Shown here: positions 8,335-15,557 of the stretch, one piece after another
Position numbering within the stretch: position 1 is the stretch's first letter
How the letters are laid out: the number at the start of each line of letters is the position of its first letter
Source of the DNA: Pseudomonadota bacterium
GTDB lineage: Bacteria; Pseudomonadota; Gammaproteobacteria; Burkholderiales; Burkholderiaceae_B
Assembly (NCBI GenBank): GCA_023388835.1
Contig: JAEWFK010000097.1
Location: 1-23,898, forward strand
Reading direction: 5' to 3'
Length of the DNA: 23,898 nucleotides
Program-made: the position numbers and the translations under genes
The notes under the pieces: generated by a model
The model's database searches: none
The model's input: the letters and a program-made list of their open reading frames with translations, nothing else
What the model was told of the DNA's origin: nothing

Positions 8335-9283
8335 CGGACTCGCCCTCGGCAGCGCGCACCAGGAGGCTCCGGGACAGGTAGTCAGCGTAAAGCGATGCCA
8401 CCGCGCAGGAGGCAAGCCTGGTGTAGCGGTTGTCGGCGCGGCTGGTGAGTACGATGGGGACCCTGGCGCCCAGAACCACCCCGGCTGCCGAGGCTCCCGC
8501 CAGAAAGCTCAAGTTCTTTGCCAGCATATTGCCCGCTTCCATATCCGGTACCACCAGGATCTGAGCGCGTCCGGCGACGTCGGACTCGATCCCTTTGATG
8601 CGCGCCGCTTCCAGACTGATGGCGTTGTCCAGCGCCAGCGGGCCGTCAAGTGTTCCGCCCCGAATCTGCCCGCGCTGGGCCATTTTGCACAATGCGGCCG
8701 CCTCGATGGTTGAAGGGATCTTGGCTGTCACTTGTTCCACAGCCGAAAGAATCGCGACACGGGGCGCTCCGAGCCCCAGACCCCGATGCAGGTCGATGGC
8801 GTTCTGCACGATATCGCCCTTGGTCTCCAGATCAGGGAAGATGTTCACGGCCGCGTCGGTGATGAAGAGCAGTTCGCCGTAGCTCGGTACGTCCATGATG
8901 AATACATGGCTGATGCGGCGTTCCGTTCGCAATCCGCCCTTGTGGCTCAATACCGAATGCATGAGCTCATCGGTATGCAGGCTGCCTTTCATGAGCAGCG
9001 ATGCGCGGCCGTTCTGCACGCATTCAACCGCTAGATCGGCGGAGGCATGGCTATGCGGCGCGTCCACGATCTCGAGCCCTGAAATATCCAGGCCTTGCTC
9101 CTGGGCCACCTTGCCGATGCGTTGACGCGGCCCGATCAGGATGGGAATGAAGAGCCCCAGACTATCGGCTTCTACAGCAGAAGCAAGGGAACCGGCGTCG
9201 CAGGGATGCGCAACAGCGCAATGCGGCGGCGATTTTTTTCGCGCAGATTCGATCAGCTTTTGATAACGTAAGGACTCGGTCAT
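8327..9283 (-). CDS. Phosphate acetyl/butyryl transferase family protein (pta-like)
   Basis: The 318-residue protein belongs to the short single-domain PTA/PTB family, which exchanges CoA and phosphate on acyl groups (acetyl-CoA to acetyl phosphate, or the reverse). Seen features are VAHPCD (24-29), the central MKGSLHTDELMH (98-109), DVPSYGELLFITDAAVN (131-147) and the C-terminal VVPDMEAGNMLAKN (244-257). With ackA and the phosphoketolase downstream, acetyl phosphate is the likely substrate, but butyryl or propionyl use cannot be excluded. The start at 9283 has a good ribosome site (AGGA at 9290-9293, spacer 6). A run of seven A residues on the coding strand lies in codons 15-17. purF ends 50 bases upstream with no convincing terminator between. 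Confidence 0.88.
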   Translation of the reverse strand: MTESLRYQKLIESARKKSPPHCAVAHPCDAGSLASAVEADSLGLFIPILIGPRQRIGKVAQEQGLDISGLEIVDAPHSHASADLAVECVQNGRASLLMKGSLHTDELMHSVLSHKGGLRTERRISHVFIMDVPSYGELLFITDAAVNIFPDLETKGDIVQNAIDLHRGLGLGAPRVAILSAVEQVTAKIPSTIEAAALCKMAQRGQIRGGTLDGPLALDNAISLEAARIKGIESDVAGRAQILVVPDMEAGNMLAKNLSFLAGASAAGVVLGARVPIVLTSRADNRYTRLASCAVASLYADYLSRSLLVRAAEGESDE

Positions 9284-9333
9284 GGTGATTCCTGCGAGAA
9301 TAATGCGACAGGATGGGCCGTCCCGGTCCGATA

Positions 9334-10830
9334 TCAGTCGTCCTGATTGGGCGACATGGCGCCGGCGGGAGCACGCTCGCCGCGTGTACGTTGCAGGGTA
9401 TCCAGGTAGGCCTCGTCGATGTCGCCGGTGATGTAGCAACCGTTGAAGCACGACGATTCAAACTGGGTCATGGCCGGGTTCAAATCGCGGATGGACTGTT
9501 CGAGGTCCTGCAGGTTCTGGTAGACCAGACCGTCGGCGCCGATTTCGCGGGCCACCTGGTCGGTATCCCGGCCATGAGCGATCAGCTCCGCCTGCGTGGG
9601 CATATCAATGCCGTAGACATTCGGGTAGCGCACTGCAGGCGCGGCGGATGCAAAATACACTTTGTTGGCTCCAGCGGCCCGGGCCATCTCCACGATTTCG
9701 CGACTGGTGGTGCCCCGTACGATGGAATCGTCCACCAGTAGTACGTTCTTCCCGCGGAATTCCATGTCGATGGCGCTGAGCTTCTGGCGCACGGACTTCT
9801 TGCGCACGGCCTGGCCCGGCATGATGAATGTCCGGCCCACGTACCGATTCTTGATGAACCCTTCCCGGTAATTCAAATCCAGCCGGGATGCCAGCTGCAT
9901 GGCGGCAGGCCGGGCGGAATCGGGAATAGGCATGACGACATCGATGTCGCCCAGACGCAGCGAACGTGCCACGTTGTCGCCCAGATATTCACCCATGTGC
10001 AGACGGGCGTCATAGACCGACACGCCATCCATGAAGCTGTCCGGCCTTGCGAAATACACGTACTCGAACACGCAAGGCGTCAGTACCGCGTTGGGTGCGC
10101 ATTGGCGGCTACGCATGTTGCGGTCCAGGTCGATGATGACGGCTTCCCCAGGGCTGACATCACGCAGCCGGCTGAAGCCGCAACCCGTGAGCGCCACGGA
10201 CTCAGATGCGATCATCCACTCCGTGCCTTCTGTCGTCTCGTGGGTTCCCATGCACAACGGGCGTATACCGTGCGGGTCGCGAAATGCCACCATGCCGAAG
10301 TCGGCAATTTGCGCAATCACGGCGTAGGCGCCCCGGCAGCGCGCATGCACCGCCGCCACAGCGCGATAGACCGCATCGTCGTCCAGCGAGCGACCCTCAG
10401 CAGCCTGCTGAAGTTCGTGCGCAAACACGTTGAGCAGGACTTCAGAGTCGGAATTCGTATTGATGTGGCGGCGATCGACACTGAAGAGTTCTTCGCGCAG
10501 CTCACGCCAGTTCGTCAGGTTGCCGTTGTGAACGAACATGATGCCGTAAGGAGCGTTCACATAAAAAGGCTGCGCTTCGTCGACGTTGTCGCTGGAACCG
10601 GCGGTTGGATAGCGCACCTGACCCAGGCCGGCGTTCCCGGGCAGCGAACGCATGTTCCGTGTGCGAAAGACGTCCCGCACCAGGCCATGCGCTTTGTACA
10701 TGCTGAAGAATTGGTCATGCGAGGTCGAAATGCCGGAGGCATCCTGGCCGCGATGCTGAAGCAGCAGCAAGCTGTCATAGATCAGCTGATTGACGGGCCC
10801 CGTCGACGCAACCCCTACGATTCCACACAT
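9334..10830 (-). CDS. purF: Amidophosphoribosyltransferase
   Basis: PurF catalyses the committed step of purine synthesis: glutamine plus PRPP gives 5-phosphoribosylamine. The 498-residue product starts MCGIVGV, so removal of the methionine exposes the catalytic Cys as N-terminal nucleophile, which fixes the start at 10830. A glutaminase domain (about 2-230) includes RGQDASGI and HNGNLTN (101-107). The phosphoribosyltransferase domain carries the PRPP loop VLLVDDSIVRGTT (363-375). CysTyr residues near the C-terminus resemble the usual tail. AGGA at 10839-10842 with an 8-base spacer supports the start. It follows cvpA by 13 bases in the classical folC-dedD-cvpA-purF order. PurR-type control cannot be judged here. 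Confidence 0.97.
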   Translation of the reverse strand: MCGIVGVASTGPVNQLIYDSLLLLQHRGQDASGISTSHDQFFSMYKAHGLVRDVFRTRNMRSLPGNAGLGQVRYPTAGSSDNVDEAQPFYVNAPYGIMFVHNGNLTNWRELREELFSVDRRHINTNSDSEVLLNVFAHELQQAAEGRSLDDDAVYRAVAAVHARCRGAYAVIAQIADFGMVAFRDPHGIRPLCMGTHETTEGTEWMIASESVALTGCGFSRLRDVSPGEAVIIDLDRNMRSRQCAPNAVLTPCVFEYVYFARPDSFMDGVSVYDARLHMGEYLGDNVARSLRLGDIDVVMPIPDSARPAAMQLASRLDLNYREGFIKNRYVGRTFIMPGQAVRKKSVRQKLSAIDMEFRGKNVLLVDDSIVRGTTSREIVEMARAAGANKVYFASAAPAVRYPNVYGIDMPTQAELIAHGRDTDQVAREIGADGLVYQNLQDLEQSIRDLNPAMTQFESSCFNGCYITGDIDEAYLDTLQRTRGERAPAGAMSPNQDD

Positions 10831-10843
10831 TTCGATTTTCCTG

Positions 10844-11344
10844 TTATGAATCCATGTTCCACGGCAGCCATGATGACAGCGTCGGCGGCAGCACCGCGCC
10901 GGCTTGCTGCACCGCCCCGACGACAGCGCCGGAAAGCCGGGCTTCGCGCCACCAGGCTTCGGCCGGCAGTTCGGTGTGGCCGGCCAGGCCGACCAGAACG
11001 AAAATGATGAGCGCGCCGCGGGCCAGTCCAAAGACCGCCCCGAGGCCGTGATCGGCGGGTGTGAGGCCGGTACGCTCGACCAACCCGGAAAGCGTGATGT
11101 TCAGCAGTCCCACCAATAGCAGCACGATCACGAAAACCCCGCCATATCCCAGCGCAGTACGTACCAGTCCATTGGCGATATAGCCGGACAACGCCGCCGA
11201 GGCTGTCGCGCCCCACCAGAGGGCGGCACCCACCGCCACCGCAAAGGCAACGAGCGAGAGTACTTCCTTGATGAGGCCTCGTATCATGCCAAGCAGGGCT
11301 GAAACGCCCAGGATGGCCAGCACGATGTAGTCGAATCCGGTCAC
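10844..11344 (-). CDS. cvpA: CvpA family inner membrane protein
   Basis: The 166-residue protein has four predicted membrane helices (about 5-22, 28-45, 65-85 and 102-122) followed by a cytoplasmic tail, matching the size and layout of CvpA. In E. coli the gene is required for colicin V production and for envelope stress tolerance; the molecular role remains poorly defined. The start codon is GTG at 11344, three bases after the stop of the SPOR-domain gene; no Shine-Dalgarno is evident, so translation is probably coupled. The glycine-rich GMIRGLIKEVLSL segment (19-31) after the first helix is typical. Its position directly ahead of purF is conserved in many proteobacteria. Confidence 0.92.
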   Translation of the reverse strand: MTGFDYIVLAILGVSALLGMIRGLIKEVLSLVAFAVAVGAALWWGATASAALSGYIANGLVRTALGYGGVFVIVLLLVGLLNITLSGLVERTGLTPADHGLGAVFGLARGALIIFVLVGLAGHTELPAEAWWREARLSGAVVGAVQQAGAVLPPTLSSWLPWNMDS

Positions 11345-11347
11345 GGA

Positions 11348-12166
11348 TTATTTGTTGAATATGAGGCCGTTGTTGTAGCCGAGCTGACGCAACCGCGCCT
11401 GTGCGGCCTCTGCGGCGTCGCGAGTCGGGAAGGGCCCCACGCGCAGCCGATAGGCCGTCTTGCCGTTGGCGACGGCGTTTTCCACGTAGGCGTTGGTGAC
11501 GCCCGCAGCGACAAGTTTCTCGCGGCGCGATTGCGCATCGCCGCTGGTTGTATAGGCCGCGACCTGCAGCACGAAACTGCCGGAGGAAGGCTGCGCCGTC
11601 GCGGCGGGCTTGGCCGGTGCGCGCCCTTCAAGCAGGGCAAGGGCGACCGAGCCATCGTCAGTGCGATCATTCGAACGCGATGCAGGCGGTTTGGCCGGTG
11701 TCGGTTTCGGCGCTTCGGCGACGGGTTCGGGCTTGGCGGGCGGCTCAGCCGGCTTGGGCGGCGTAGGTTCAGGCTCAGGCCGCTGGGCAGCCTGTCCCGC
11801 ATCGGCGGCCGGGCTTGCTTCAGGCTGAGCGTCATCTGGCGCGGGTTCGCCGGCCGGCACAGGCGCTTCGATGGTACCGGCGCTGCCGGGGACCGCCACG
11901 GGTTCGGGCGCAAGCGCCACTTGCGGTTCGGCCGGCATGGGCGGAATGGCCTCGGGCAGCACCACCGGCGAAGCGATATCTTCTTCGGGCGGCGCATCGA
12001 ACAGCATGGGCACGATGATAACGGCGGTGAGCACGAGCACCAGCGCGCCAATCAGGCGGCGACGGGCACGGACGCGCAGTTCCGCCGCCTGGGCCTCGCT
12101 GCTGGTTCGTGCAGAACTGCGCCGCCCCGATTCCGAGGAGGGTTCATTGCGCGAAAACAATCCCAT
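11348..12166 (-). CDS. dedD: SPOR domain-containing membrane protein (DedD-like)
   Basis: The 272-residue protein has a short basic cytoplasmic N-terminus, one membrane helix (38-55), a long periplasmic linker rich in Pro, Ala, Glu and Lys (about 58-192), and a C-terminal SPOR domain (195-270). SPOR domains bind denuded-glycan peptidoglycan at division septa, and E. coli DedD acts in cell constriction. Low-complexity repeats of the form PEP/PKP occupy 129-161. Position between folC and cvpA supports DedD orthology. The ATG at 12166 has only a weak ribosome site. The 51-base gap to folC contains a small 5-bp GC stem (12202-12216) with no T-run, so I do not call a terminator. Confidence 0.88.
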   Translation of the reverse strand: MGLFSRNEPSSESGRRSSARTSSEAQAAELRVRARRRLIGALVLVLTAVIIVPMLFDAPPEEDIASPVVLPEAIPPMPAEPQVALAPEPVAVPGSAGTIEAPVPAGEPAPDDAQPEASPAADAGQAAQRPEPEPTPPKPAEPPAKPEPVAEAPKPTPAKPPASRSNDRTDDGSVALALLEGRAPAKPAATAQPSSGSFVLQVAAYTTSGDAQSRREKLVAAGVTNAYVENAVANGKTAYRLRVGPFPTRDAAEAAQARLRQLGYNNGLIFNK

Positions 12167-12217
12167 GGACGCTAAGACCTATCTGCGTGTGTGTGAAACG
12201 ACCGGGACGCGCCCGGG

Positions 12218-13618
12218 CTAGACCGCTTCCACTCCCAGGTCATTCAGTACAGGACCAACCGTGGAAAACGAGCCGAACACGACAATTCTATCATTGTCGC
12301 CGGCGGCCTTACGGGCTTCGTGAAAGGCCGTCACGGGATCCGGCCAATGGTACACGGAGGCCTCGCGCAACGCCTGCGCAGGACGTATGGCAGGCTTGAC
12401 CCCGGGTGCCCCGGGTGCGTGGTCGGCCATTTGAATTGCTTCGGTCGGACGCGCGGACGAAAGGTCTTTGCGCTCTTCCAGGACCTTTTGCACGATTTCA
12501 GCCAGCTTCTCCGCCGACAAGCCACGTTCGCCTTCGAGCGTCGCACAATGCCAGTGCGTAATCCGGGACGCCATGCGGCGCACGACGCCCTCGACGTCCT
12601 TGTCGGAATACATTCCCACCACGGCATGCGTGTGGGGAAAGGACTGCATGGCGTCCAGGCTTTGGCCGAGGGTGGCGGCGGCATGCGGGTTGTGGGCGAC
12701 ATCCAGCACGATGGAAGGCAGCCCCGGCAGGATTTGCATGCGCCCGGGAAGGGACACCTGCGACAACCCGATGCGCACAGCCTGTTGCGGAACCGCCAGG
12801 CTGCTGCGCAAGGCTTCAATGGCGGCCAGCGCAGCGGACGCGTTCAGAAGCTGGTTGGCGCCACGCAGCGCCGGATACGCCAGACTGTTGCGCCGCTGCT
12901 CCCGCCCCCCGTAGCTCCACTGCAGTCGGTCACCGGAATAGTTGAAATCCCGGCCGAACAGCCACAAATCGGCGCCGATCTTTGCTGCATGATCGATCAG
13001 CCTTTGAGGCGGCATGGGGTCGCTGCAGATGGCTGGACAACCCGGCCGAAAAATATGCGCCTTTTCCCAGCCGATCTGTTCCCGGTCATTGCCCAGGTAC
13101 TGCATGTGATCGAGATCCACGCTGGTGATGATGGAGCAATCGGCATCGATCATGTTGACCGCATCAAGACGGCCGCCCAGTCCGACTTCCAGAATCGCCA
13201 GATCGACGCGTCTGGCTTCGAACAACAGCAAGGCCGCGAGGGTGGAGAATTCGAAATAGCTGAGTGTGATCTCGCCACGCGCGGCTTCGATGCGGGCGAA
13301 CTGCTCGACAATGGCAGCATCTTCGGCCTGTTCGCCGTCCAGACGGATGCGCTCGTTGTACTTGATCAGATGGGGCGAGGAATAAGTGCCCACCCGGTAG
13401 CCCGCGGCCAGGTAAATGGCTTCCAACATGGCGCAAGTCGAGCCCTTGCCGTTGGTGCCGCCCACCGCGATACGCACGCAAGGCAGCTTCAAGTCCAGCT
13501 TTCTGGCTACTTCAGAGACCCGCGCCAGGCCCATGTCTATGGCGGTGGGATGCAGCGTTTCAAGGTAGGACAGCCACTGTGAAAGTGGCGCGGAAGGTAG
13601 CGGTGCTGGGGTAGACAT
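12218..13618 (-). CDS. folC: Dihydrofolate synthase / folylpolyglutamate synthase
   Basis: FolC adds glutamate to dihydropteroate to make dihydrofolate and extends the polyglutamate tail of folates. The 466-residue protein has the Mur-ligase-like ATP site GGTNGKGST (53-61), the SSPHLIKYNERIR segment (80-92), a WEKAHIF motif with K186 at the expected carbamylated-lysine position, and LDVAHNPHAA (305-314) opening the C-terminal domain. It is somewhat longer than the 422-residue E. coli enzyme; part of the excess lies in the Ala/Pro-containing stretch near 395-430. The ATG at 13618 has a weak ribosome site. It heads the folC-dedD-cvpA-purF series, but accD, which precedes it in E. coli, is not here; lpdA lies upstream across a 136-base gap. 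Confidence 0.95.
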   Translation of the reverse strand: MSTPAPLPSAPLSQWLSYLETLHPTAIDMGLARVSEVARKLDLKLPCVRIAVGGTNGKGSTCAMLEAIYLAAGYRVGTYSSPHLIKYNERIRLDGEQAEDAAIVEQFARIEAARGEITLSYFEFSTLAALLLFEARRVDLAILEVGLGGRLDAVNMIDADCSIITSVDLDHMQYLGNDREQIGWEKAHIFRPGCPAICSDPMPPQRLIDHAAKIGADLWLFGRDFNYSGDRLQWSYGGREQRRNSLAYPALRGANQLLNASAALAAIEALRSSLAVPQQAVRIGLSQVSLPGRMQILPGLPSIVLDVAHNPHAAATLGQSLDAMQSFPHTHAVVGMYSDKDVEGVVRRMASRITHWHCATLEGERGLSAEKLAEIVQKVLEERKDLSSARPTEAIQMADHAPGAPGVKPAIRPAQALREASVYHWPDPVTAFHEARKAAGDNDRIVVFGSFSTVGPVLNDLGVEAV

Positions 13619-13654
13619 GATGTGACTTCAAGAAATTCTGCGACTGTAGCGGCT

Positions 13655-13660
13655 ATTGTA
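13655..13660 (-). promoter_or_regulatory. Candidate -10 element for folC
   Basis: On the minus strand TACAAT (5 of 6 matches to consensus) lies 36 bases before the folC start. The best -35-like hexamer, TTGATG, is only 14 bases upstream, which is short. It adjoins a GC-rich inverted repeat that could separate folC transcription from lpdA. Weak but positionally sensible. Confidence 0.3.
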
Positions 13661-13661
13661 G

Positions 13662-13722
13662 ACGCCCCGCCGCCCATCAAGGAGGACGGGGCGTTCTCGC
13701 GCGGGCCTTGCGACGGCAAGGC
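13662..13722 (-). terminator. Two stem-loops after lpdA, possible attenuated or Rho-type 3' end
   Basis: Downstream of the lpdA stop, on the minus strand, come a 7-bp stem with a 4-base loop (GCCTTGC/GCAAGGC, arms 13705-13711 and 13716-13722) and then an 8-bp perfect stem (ACGCCCCG/CGGGGCGT, arms 13662-13669 and 13687-13694) with a 17-base loop. Neither is followed by a run of T, so a classical intrinsic terminator is not shown. They may stabilise the mRNA end or slow polymerase before folC. Confidence 0.35.
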
Positions 13723-13730
13723 GCCGCTCC

Positions 13731-13770
13731 GGCCTTACTTGCGTCGATCCGGGCCTACTTGCGTCGCTGC
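13731..13770 (-). repeat. Imperfect 20-base tandem duplication over the lpdA stop
   Basis: Positions 13731-13750 and 13751-13770 match at 16 of 20 bases, including an identical 10-base core (ACTTGCGTCG at 13737 and 13757). The copy nearer lpdA encodes its last codons and TAG stop; the outer copy carries a second, out-of-frame TAA. It looks like a small slippage duplication of the gene end. Confidence 0.7.
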
Positions 13771-15548
13771 GGCGGAAGATCGGTGCAGCTGCCCTTGGCG
13801 ACTTCGGCCGCCATGCCCACCGATTCGCCAAGCGTGGGATGCGGGTGGATGGTCTTGCCGATATCTACTGCATCTGCGCCCATCTCGATGGCCAACACCA
13901 CTTCGCTGATCAGATCGCCGGCATGCGTGCCCACAATGCCGCCGCCCAGGATGCGACCGGTATCGGCATCGAAGAGCATCTTGGTGAAGCCTTCGTCGCG
14001 GCCGTTGGCGATGGCACGGCCGGAAGCCGCCCAAGGGAAGACGCCCTTTTCAATCTTGATGCCTTGCTTGCGGGCCTCTTCTTCAGTGAGGCCGACCCAT
14101 GCGATCTCGGGATCGGTGTACGCGACGGAAGGAATCACTCGCGCGTCGAAGAAGCTCTTCTCGCCCGCAATGACTTCAGCGGCGACATGCGCTTCGTGTA
14201 CCGCCTTGTGCGCCAGCATGGGTTGGCCCACGATGTCGCCGATCGCATAAATATGCGGCACGTTGCTGCGCATCTGCGTGTCCACGGGAATGAAGCCGCG
14301 TTCGTCGACCTGTATGCCTGCTGCATCGGCGCCGATATTCGCGCCGTTGGGCCGGCGGCCCACCGCCTGCAGCACCAGATCATAGCGCTGCGCGCCTTCG
14401 GGAGCATTCTTGCCCTCGAAGCTCACCCATATGCCATCGTCGCGGGCTTCAGCCGAAACCGTACGGGTCTCGAGCATGACATGGTCGAAACGCTTGGCAT
14501 TGAATTTTTCCCAGACTTTGACCAGGTCGCGATCTGCGCCGGGCATGAGCCCGGGCAGCATCTCGACAACGTCCAGACGAGCGCCCAGCGAGGAATAAAC
14601 CGTACCCATTTCCAGCCCGATGATGCCGCCGCCAATAATGAGCATACGTTCGGGGATGGACTTGAGCTGCAGCGCGCCCGTGGAGTCCACGATACGATCG
14701 TCTTTGGGCAGGAATGGAAGCTTCACCGATTCGCTGCCCGCGGCGATGATGGCAGAGGCAAACTTGATCACGCGGTTGCCGGTATCCGATTCGACCTGAA
14801 GATGATGCGGGTCGACGAAACCGCCCTTGCCCTGCACCACTTCCACCTTGCGCGCCTTGGCCATGCCGGCGAGTCCGCCGGTGAGTTTGCCCACGACGCC
14901 GTCCTTGTAGGCTCGCAGCTTGTCGAGATCGATGCTGGGCTCGCCAAACGAAATGCCGTGTGCTGCCAAGTTGCGGGCCTCATCGAGTACCGCCACATTA
15001 TGCAACAGCGCCTTGGAAGGAATGCAGCCGACGTTCAGGCATACACCGCCCAAGGTCGGATAACGCTCGACCAGGATCACTTTCAGACCCAGGTCGGCCG
15101 CACGGAAAGCGGCCGAGTAACCGCCCGGCCCCGCACCCAGGACAAGCACATCGCATTCTGAATCGGTCCGGCCCGAATAAGCCGGGGCGGCAGTACGGGC
15201 CGTGCCCGTCCCAGCATCGCCCTGCTTCGATGGCTCGGCCACACGCGTCCCCTCATCATCCGAACCGGACGCTGCGGCGCCGGCGGGCGGCTTGTCGCCC
15301 TTTTCGGAGGCTTGAGCCGGTTCGATCTCGACGAGCGGCGAACCCTTGTTGATCTTGTCGCCCACCTTGACGAGCACACGCAGCACCTTGCCCGCCTGAT
15401 CGGCCGGAAGTTCCATGGAGGCTTTGTCCGATTCGACGGTCACGAGACCCTGCTCGACTTCGATGACGTCACCCTCGGACACCAGCAGTTCGATGACCTC
15501 GACGTCGGCAAAATCCCCGATGTCGGGTACGGTGATTTGAACACTCAT
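13755..15548 (-). CDS. lpdA: Dihydrolipoamide dehydrogenase (E3) with N-terminal lipoyl domain
   Basis: E3 reoxidises the dihydrolipoyl groups of the pyruvate dehydrogenase complex and reduces NAD+. The 597-residue protein is longer than a plain 475-residue E3 because it opens with a lipoyl domain (1-78, lipoylated K42 in ESDKASME) and a flexible linker (79-128). Next come the FAD-binding GAGPGG (138-143), the redox pair C170/C175 in GGVCLNVGC, the NAD site GGGIIGLEMG (306-315), and the catalytic H570 and E575 in HPHPTLGES. AGGAG at 15555-15559 overlaps the aceF stop and stands 6 bases from the ATG. It is the third gene of aceE-aceF-lpdA, 9 bases after aceF. Confidence 0.96.
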   Translation of the reverse strand: MSVQITVPDIGDFADVEVIELLVSEGDVIEVEQGLVTVESDKASMELPADQAGKVLRVLVKVGDKINKGSPLVEIEPAQASEKGDKPPAGAAASGSDDEGTRVAEPSKQGDAGTGTARTAAPAYSGRTDSECDVLVLGAGPGGYSAAFRAADLGLKVILVERYPTLGGVCLNVGCIPSKALLHNVAVLDEARNLAAHGISFGEPSIDLDKLRAYKDGVVGKLTGGLAGMAKARKVEVVQGKGGFVDPHHLQVESDTGNRVIKFASAIIAAGSESVKLPFLPKDDRIVDSTGALQLKSIPERMLIIGGGIIGLEMGTVYSSLGARLDVVEMLPGLMPGADRDLVKVWEKFNAKRFDHVMLETRTVSAEARDDGIWVSFEGKNAPEGAQRYDLVLQAVGRRPNGANIGADAAGIQVDERGFIPVDTQMRSNVPHIYAIGDIVGQPMLAHKAVHEAHVAAEVIAGEKSFFDARVIPSVAYTDPEIAWVGLTEEEARKQGIKIEKGVFPWAASGRAIANGRDEGFTKMLFDADTGRILGGGIVGTHAGDLISEVVLAIEMGADAVDIGKTIHPHPTLGESVGMAAEVAKGSCTDLPPQRRK

Positions 15549-15557
15549 GCGGGGCTC

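Noticed and set aside
10831..11031. Upstream extension of the purF frame
   Set aside because: PurF needs Cys directly after the initiator Met, which fixes the start at 10830; the extension lies in cvpA.
11680..11790. Low-complexity repeat in the dedD-like gene considered as a minisatellite
   Set aside because: It encodes an irregular Pro/Ala/Glu/Lys linker usual for periplasmic SPOR proteins, with no fixed DNA period.
12202..12216. Possible terminator between folC and the dedD-like gene
   Set aside because: Only a 5-bp stem (CCGGG/CCCGG) with no T-run, and the gap is 51 bases in a conserved gene series, so co-transcription is more likely.
13839..15161. 440-codon plus-strand frame opposite lpdA, with similar long frames at 12320-13582, 15312-16412, 16476-17624 and 17474-18895
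   Set aside because: All lie antisense to intact, clearly recognised genes and show His/Arg/Ala-rich composition without domains, as expected from high-GC codon use.
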